Positions 6,734-9,486 of a stretch of 9,486 nucleotides of DNA are shown here, in pieces. Under the pieces are notes generated by a model. That model worked only from the letters and a program-made list of their open reading frames with translations. It was not told the origin of the DNA and did not search any database. Position 1 is the stretch's first letter, and every line of letters starts with the position of its first letter. The stretch comes from a bacterium. Lineage in GTDB: Bacteria > Vulcanimicrobiota > Vulcanimicrobiia > Vulcanimicrobiales > SCRA01. The stretch is from assembly GCA_028869325.1 (NCBI GenBank), contig JAGWST010000421.1, positions 1-9,486 of the forward strand, written 5' to 3'. The position numbers and the translations under genes were made by a program.

Positions 6734-6797
6734 GGCGCCATCCTAGCGGGGGAAGATTGCCGAGGGATGTCCGCGGGATTGCCGAACGCCCGCCTCC
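6734..6797. promoter_or_regulatory. Divergent control region between the flagellar operon and the cyclase gene
   Basis: Only 64 bases separate the start of the flagellar operon (minus) from the start of the cyclase (plus). All upstream signals for both must lie here or inside the neighbouring genes. No convincing sigma-70, sigma-28 or sigma-54 promoter was found. On the minus strand the sequence TAGGAT at 6741-6746 resembles a -10 box but coincides with the ribosome-binding site of the flgB-like gene. If it were used, the transcript would be nearly leaderless. Confidence 0.55.
6755..6785. repeat. Direct repeat GATTGCCGA, candidate operator
   Basis: GATTGCCGA occurs exactly at 6755-6763 and 6777-6785. 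The start-to-start distance is 22 bases, close to two turns of the helix, which would put both copies on the same face of the DNA. Flanking bases differ, so the repeat is exactly nine bases. The second copy ends 12 bases before the cyclase ATG. The layout resembles a tandem binding site for a dimeric or cooperative regulator, but no known factor is recognised. Confidence 0.4.
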
Positions 6798-8408
6798 ATG
6801 GAACCAGGCGACACGCTCGAAGAGCTGCGGTCGCTCTACGAGCTGGAGCGCAAGCGCGCGGAGACGCTCGCGCGCGTGAGCGAGAGCATCGTCTCGTCGC
6901 TCGATCTCCACGAGATTCTGCGCACGGTGCTCAATCTCGCCGTGGAGGTCATGGCTGCCGAGCGCGGCTTCTTGATGCTCGCCGACGAGGGTCAGGAGAA
7001 GCTCGAGCTGGCGATCGCCCACAATCTGGAGCACGAGCAAGTCGAGCGCGACGAGGATCTACGCGTCAGCCGCTCGATCGTCGAGCGCGTCTTCGCGACG
7101 GGCCAGCCGGTCATCACCACCGATGCGCAGAGCGATCCGCGCTTCAACTTGCAACACTCGATCGTGACGCTGCACATCCGCTCCATCGTCTGCGTTCCGC
7201 TCAAGGTACGCTCTCGCATCGTCGGCGTGGTCTATCTCGATTCGCGCGTCTTGCCGGGACTCTTCAACCGCCGCGACCCCGCGCTGCTGCAGAGCTTCAC
7301 CAATCAGGCCGCTATGGCGATCGAGAACGCGCGCCTCTACGAGCGCCAGCGCGCCCAACTGTCGGAGATCACGGCGCTGCGCGACCTGCAGGCAAACATC
7401 CTGGAGTCGATCGCCAGCGGCGTCGTCACGCTCGACGAGGGCGGTCACCTCACCACCTTCAACCGCGCGGCGGAGCGCACGTTCGGCATCACCTCGGACG
7501 CCATGCTCGGCAAGGAGTGGCGCGTCTTGGAGGCGCTGATCCCCGGCATCGGTAAGCTGCTGGAGACATTCGGTGCCTCCGGCAAACAGCGGACCGCCTT
7601 CGAGGCTGCGGGCCGGCACCCGATGCGCGGGGCGCTGGTGTTGCAGCTCACCGTCGCCCCGCTAACGGGCCCCAACGGCGACCCCACCGGCCTGGCGCTG
7701 CTGGTCGCCGATCGTACGGAGCAGCGCGCGCTCGAGATGGCGCATGCCGAGCAGCTACAGCGCTCACGGCGCGTGGAGGAGACGTTCTCGCGCTACTTGG
7801 CGCCGCACGTCGTGCAGGCGCTGGTCCACGACCCCGAGGGCGTTCAACTGGGCGGCGAGCGCTGCACCGCCACCATGCTCTTTGCCGATATCCGCGGCTT
7901 CACCCGTCTCTCCTCGCAGATGGAGCCCGAGCGCGTGGTGGAGCTGCTCAATACCTACCTGGAGCGCGCGGTCTCCGTAGTCTTCGAGCACTACGGCCTG
8001 CTGGACAAGTTCTACGGCGACGGAGTGATGGCGATCTTCGGACCGCCGCGCGTGCGGCGAGACGACGCAAAGCGCGCGCTGGAGACGGCGGTCGCGCTGC
8101 AACGCGTGGTCCGGGAGCTCGACGGCACCTTTACGGTGCCGCTGGAGATCAGCTGCGGCGTCGCCACCGGAGAGGTGGTCGCCGGGAATATCGGCTCCTC
8201 CAGACGGATGGAGTACACCGTCATCGGCGACGCGGTCAACTTAGCGGCCCGGCTGCAGGCCGCCGCACCGCCGCGCCATATCCTCTGCGATGAGACGACG
8301 TACATGCTGGCTCAGCCTCAGTACGAGGCGGAGCGCATGCTGGCGAAGATCAAAGGGCGCGACGAGCCCGTGACGGTCTTCGATATCTCGCCCGAAGCCC
8401 AAAGCTAG
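6798..8408 (+). CDS. GAF-PAS class III adenylate cyclase
   Basis: This is a 536-residue soluble sensor cyclase with no transmembrane segment. After a short coiled N-terminus comes a GAF domain (about 35-177, with VCVPLKVRSRIVGVVYLDSR at 131-150). A PAS domain follows (about 198-308, starting ILESIASGVVTLDEGGHLTT). A helical linker (308-335) ends in the FSRYLAPHVVQALV pre-cyclase motif. The class III catalytic domain occupies about 355-536. Metal-binding Asp364 lies in LFADIRGFT and Asp408 in KFYGDG. Lys404 and Thr474 (in YTVIGDAVNLAAR) are the usual pair for adenine recognition. Asn481 and Arg485 are the transition-state residues. It should therefore form a homodimer that converts ATP to cAMP under control of GAF or PAS ligands, which cannot be named. 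It is transcribed away from the flagellar operon. No strong ribosome-binding site precedes the ATG. Confidence 0.94.
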   Translation: MEPGDTLEELRSLYELERKRAETLARVSESIVSSLDLHEILRTVLNLAVEVMAAERGFLMLADEGQEKLELAIAHNLEHEQVERDEDLRVSRSIVERVFATGQPVITTDAQSDPRFNLQHSIVTLHIRSIVCVPLKVRSRIVGVVYLDSRVLPGLFNRRDPALLQSFTNQAAMAIENARLYERQRAQLSEITALRDLQANILESIASGVVTLDEGGHLTTFNRAAERTFGITSDAMLGKEWRVLEALIPGIGKLLETFGASGKQRTAFEAAGRHPMRGALVLQLTVAPLTGPNGDPTGLALLVADRTEQRALEMAHAEQLQRSRRVEETFSRYLAPHVVQALVHDPEGVQLGGERCTATMLFADIRGFTRLSSQMEPERVVELLNTYLERAVSVVFEHYGLLDKFYGDGVMAIFGPPRVRRDDAKRALETAVALQRVVRELDGTFTVPLEISCGVATGEVVAGNIGSSRRMEYTVIGDAVNLAARLQAAAPPRHILCDETTYMLAQPQYEAERMLAKIKGRDEPVTVFDISPEAQS

Positions 8409-8459
8409 AGCCGAGGGCGATGTTGGCCGCAATCGAGGTAGGGCCGGCCCGGCTCTAGC
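8404..8459. terminator. Inverted repeat between convergent genes, candidate bidirectional terminator
   Basis: GCTAGAGCCG at 8404-8413 is the exact reverse complement of CGGCTCTAGC at 8450-8459, with a 36-base loop. A smaller GGCCG/CGGCC pair (8425-8429 and 8444-8448) can form inside the loop. The outer arms contain the TAG stops of both the cyclase (8406-8408) and rpsI (8455-8457), so each message would fold right at its stop codon. No T-tract follows on either strand. It is either a factor-assisted or atypical terminator, or an RNA 3'-end stabiliser. Confidence 0.6.
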
Positions 8460-8844
8460 GCTTGGAGAATTGGAAGCGCTTACGGGCGCGCTTGCGGCCG
8501 TACTTCTTCGACTCTTTCTCGCGCGGATCGCGCGTCAACAGACCGGCGCGCCGCAGCGTCGAGCGAAGGCTCTCGTCCATCGCGACGAGCGCGCGGGCGA
8601 TCCCATGGCGAACCGCGCCGGCCTGTCCGGCGACGCCGCCGCCCTGGGCGGTGACCTTGATATCGAAACGGCCCGCACTCTGCGTGGCCTCGAGCGGCTG
8701 ATTTACGATCTGGCGTAGGGTATCGCGGGTGAAGTAGGTCTCGACCGGCTTCTCGTTGACCGTGATCTGGCCTTGCCCGAGAAAGAGGCGGACGCGCGCG
8801 ACCGACTCCTTACGACGCCCAGTGCCCTGATAGTACTCAGCCAT
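8455..8844 (-). CDS. rpsI: Small ribosomal subunit protein S9
   Basis: This is a 129-residue S9 protein (uS9), part of the head of the 30S subunit near the P-site tRNA. It begins [20 protein letters not shown], a clear S9 signature. The central family block is [20 protein letters not shown] at 68-87. It ends with the lysine- and arginine-rich tail [17 protein letters not shown], whose final SKR is nearly invariant and contacts the P-site tRNA. Length is normal. The start at 8844 has AAGAGG a few bases upstream and lies 16 bases downstream of rplM, the conserved rplM-rpsI pair. Confidence 0.98.
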   Translation of the reverse strand: MAEYYQGTGRRKESVARVRLFLGQGQITVNEKPVETYFTRDTLRQIVNQPLEATQSAGRFDIKVTAQGGGVAGQAGAVRHGIARALVAMDESLRSTLRRAGLLTRDPREKESKKYGRKRARKRFQFSKR

Positions 8845-8860
8845 ATTACCTCTTATTGCC

Positions 8861-9292
8861 TCAAGCCAGCGGCCGCGGCTCTTGCCCGCTGTGCGGATGG
8901 GCGGCGCCGGCGTAAACCTTCAGGCGATTCATGCGCACCGAGCGCAGCTTATTGGGGGCCAGCATGCCGCGCACGGCACGCTCGATCAGGCGCTCGGGAT
9001 GGCTCTCACGAACTTCGTTGGCCGTCTCCTCATGGAGACCGCCCGGGAAGCCGGAGTGCCGCCGGTAGACCTTCTGCTGCCACTTCGCGCCGGAGAGCTC
9101 CACCTTCTCGGCATTGATCACCACCACGTGGTCGCCGTCGTCGGTGTGCGGGGTGTAGGTCGGCTTGTGCCTGCCCGAGAGCACTTGCGCGATACGCACG
9201 GCTAGCGTACCCAAGCGCTGGCCTTGGGCGTCAACGATAAACCACTCGTGCTGGGCGTCCTCCTTGCGAAGGACGAAGGTGCGGCTCGACAT
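8861..9292 (-). CDS. rplM: Large ribosomal subunit protein L13
   Basis: This is a 143-residue L13 protein (uL13), an early-assembling 50S protein. Family blocks are visible in order: [20 protein letters not shown] (17-36), [20 protein letters not shown] then [11 protein letters not shown] (38-68), [15 protein letters not shown] (74-88), and [17 protein letters not shown] (100-116). It ends in the usual [11 protein letters not shown] stretch followed by a short tail. Length is typical. The ATG at 9292 follows a leader of about 67 bases, and the ribosome-binding site (GAGCGAG) is weak. rpsI follows 16 bases downstream in the same operon. Confidence 0.98.
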   Translation of the reverse strand: MSSRTFVLRKEDAQHEWFIVDAQGQRLGTLAVRIAQVLSGRHKPTYTPHTDDGDHVVVINAEKVELSGAKWQQKVYRRHSGFPGGLHEETANEVRESHPERLIERAVRGMLAPNKLRSVRMNRLKVYAGAAHPHSGQEPRPLA

Positions 9293-9331
9293 CGATTACT
9301 CGCTCGTGGGCAAACTGAAAGCGCGGGGCTC

Positions 9332-9345
9332 GCCAGACTCCTGGC
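9332..9345. promoter_or_regulatory. Hairpin in the rplM leader
   Basis: GCCAG, a four-base loop, and CTGGC form a compact hairpin in the predicted rplM leader. An alternative five-base pairing, 9330-9334 with 9348-9352, shares the left arm, so two exclusive folds are possible. L13 leaders regulated by the ribosomal protein itself are known in some bacteria. Whether this leader acts that way is inference; a single short hairpin is common by chance in GC-rich DNA. Confidence 0.3.
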
Positions 9346-9366
9346 CCGGCGAATCCGAACCGCGCT

Positions 9367-9396
9367 ATTCTAGCGGCTTGCTATAGCCGATGTCAA
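9367..9396 (-). promoter_or_regulatory. Sigma-70-type promoter of rplM-rpsI
   Basis: On the minus strand there is a perfect -35 box TTGACA (9391-9396), an 18-base spacer, and a -10 box TAGAAT (9367-9372, five of six matches to TATAAT). Transcription would begin near 9360, leaving a leader of about 67 bases before the rplM ATG. Strength and position fit a highly expressed ribosomal protein operon. Confidence 0.8.
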
Positions 9397-9446
9397 GGCA
9401 GAGGCCCCTTTTGCAACTCCTCTTACCAGGAAGGACCGGGAGCCGA

Positions 9447-9486
9447 ATGTCCGAGATCAAGCGCCTGAGCCTGTTGATGGCGGGAA
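9447..9486 (+). CDS. 5' end of an unidentified gene cut by the window edge
   Basis: ATG at 9447 opens a plus-strand frame reading MSEIKRLSLLMAG to the window end. GGGAG lies four bases upstream (9438-9442), and AAGGA lies further up at 9431-9435. A basic residue followed by a hydrophobic run could be the start of a signal peptide, but 13 codons are too few to identify anything. It is divergent from rplM, and the shared 154-base spacer (9293-9446) holds the rplM promoter and leader. No clear plus-strand promoter was found. Confidence 0.5.
   Translation, partial: MSEIKRLSLLMAG

Noticed and set aside
6741..6790. Sigma-54 or sigma-28 promoter in the divergent spacer
   Set aside because: No GG-N10-GC pair with the right flanks and no TAAAG plus GCCGATAA pair could be found on either strand.
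6114..7040. 308-codon version of FlgC
   Set aside because: The extension would cover flgB and part of the divergent cyclase. FlgC is complete from GTG 6518.

Overview
The window comes from a GC-rich bacterium with very compact coding. Almost every base is in a gene, coding frames favour G or C at third positions, and ribosomal proteins, a flagellar export operon and a class III cyclase sit side by side. Nothing seen fixes the lineage. The divergent, shortened flagellar proteins would suit a little-studied, deep-branching phylum better than a model proteobacterium, but that is inference. No mobile element, CRISPR array, tRNA or rRNA was found.

Left and centre (1-6733, all minus strand, so transcription runs from about 6733 towards 1). 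This is a tight flagellar basal-body and export operon: flgB-like, flgC, fliE, fliF, fliH, fliI, then a lytic transglycosylase without a signal peptide, then a large secreted aspartyl protease. A separate unidentified ORF runs off the left edge. All seven junctions from flgB to the protease overlap or abut: four are 4-base GTGA or ATGA overlaps, one is a TAG|ATG abutment, and two are overlaps of 17 and 50 bases. This points to strong translational coupling. The order matches the classical flgB-flgC-fliE-fliF-fliG-fliH-fliI-fliJ cluster with three deviations. FlgB is cut to 72 residues. No fliG lies between fliF and fliH, while the FliF cytoplasmic tail carries a stretch resembling the FliG middle domain. 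The fliJ position is taken by a peptidoglycan lyase. Together these form an unusual, streamlined rod, MS-ring and export module, and are the most interesting part of the window.

Right of centre (6734-8408). A 64-base divergent spacer with a 9-base direct repeat separates the flagellar operon from a plus-strand GAF-PAS adenylate cyclase with a complete set of catalytic residues. The head-to-head layout suggests a shared control region and possibly a link between cAMP signalling and motility.

Right end (8404-9486). The cyclase converges on the rplM-rpsI operon (ribosomal proteins L13 and S9, minus strand). A 10-base inverted repeat holds both stop codons between them. rplM has a strong sigma-70-type promoter and a short leader. 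A plus-strand gene starts at 9447 and is cut by the window end.
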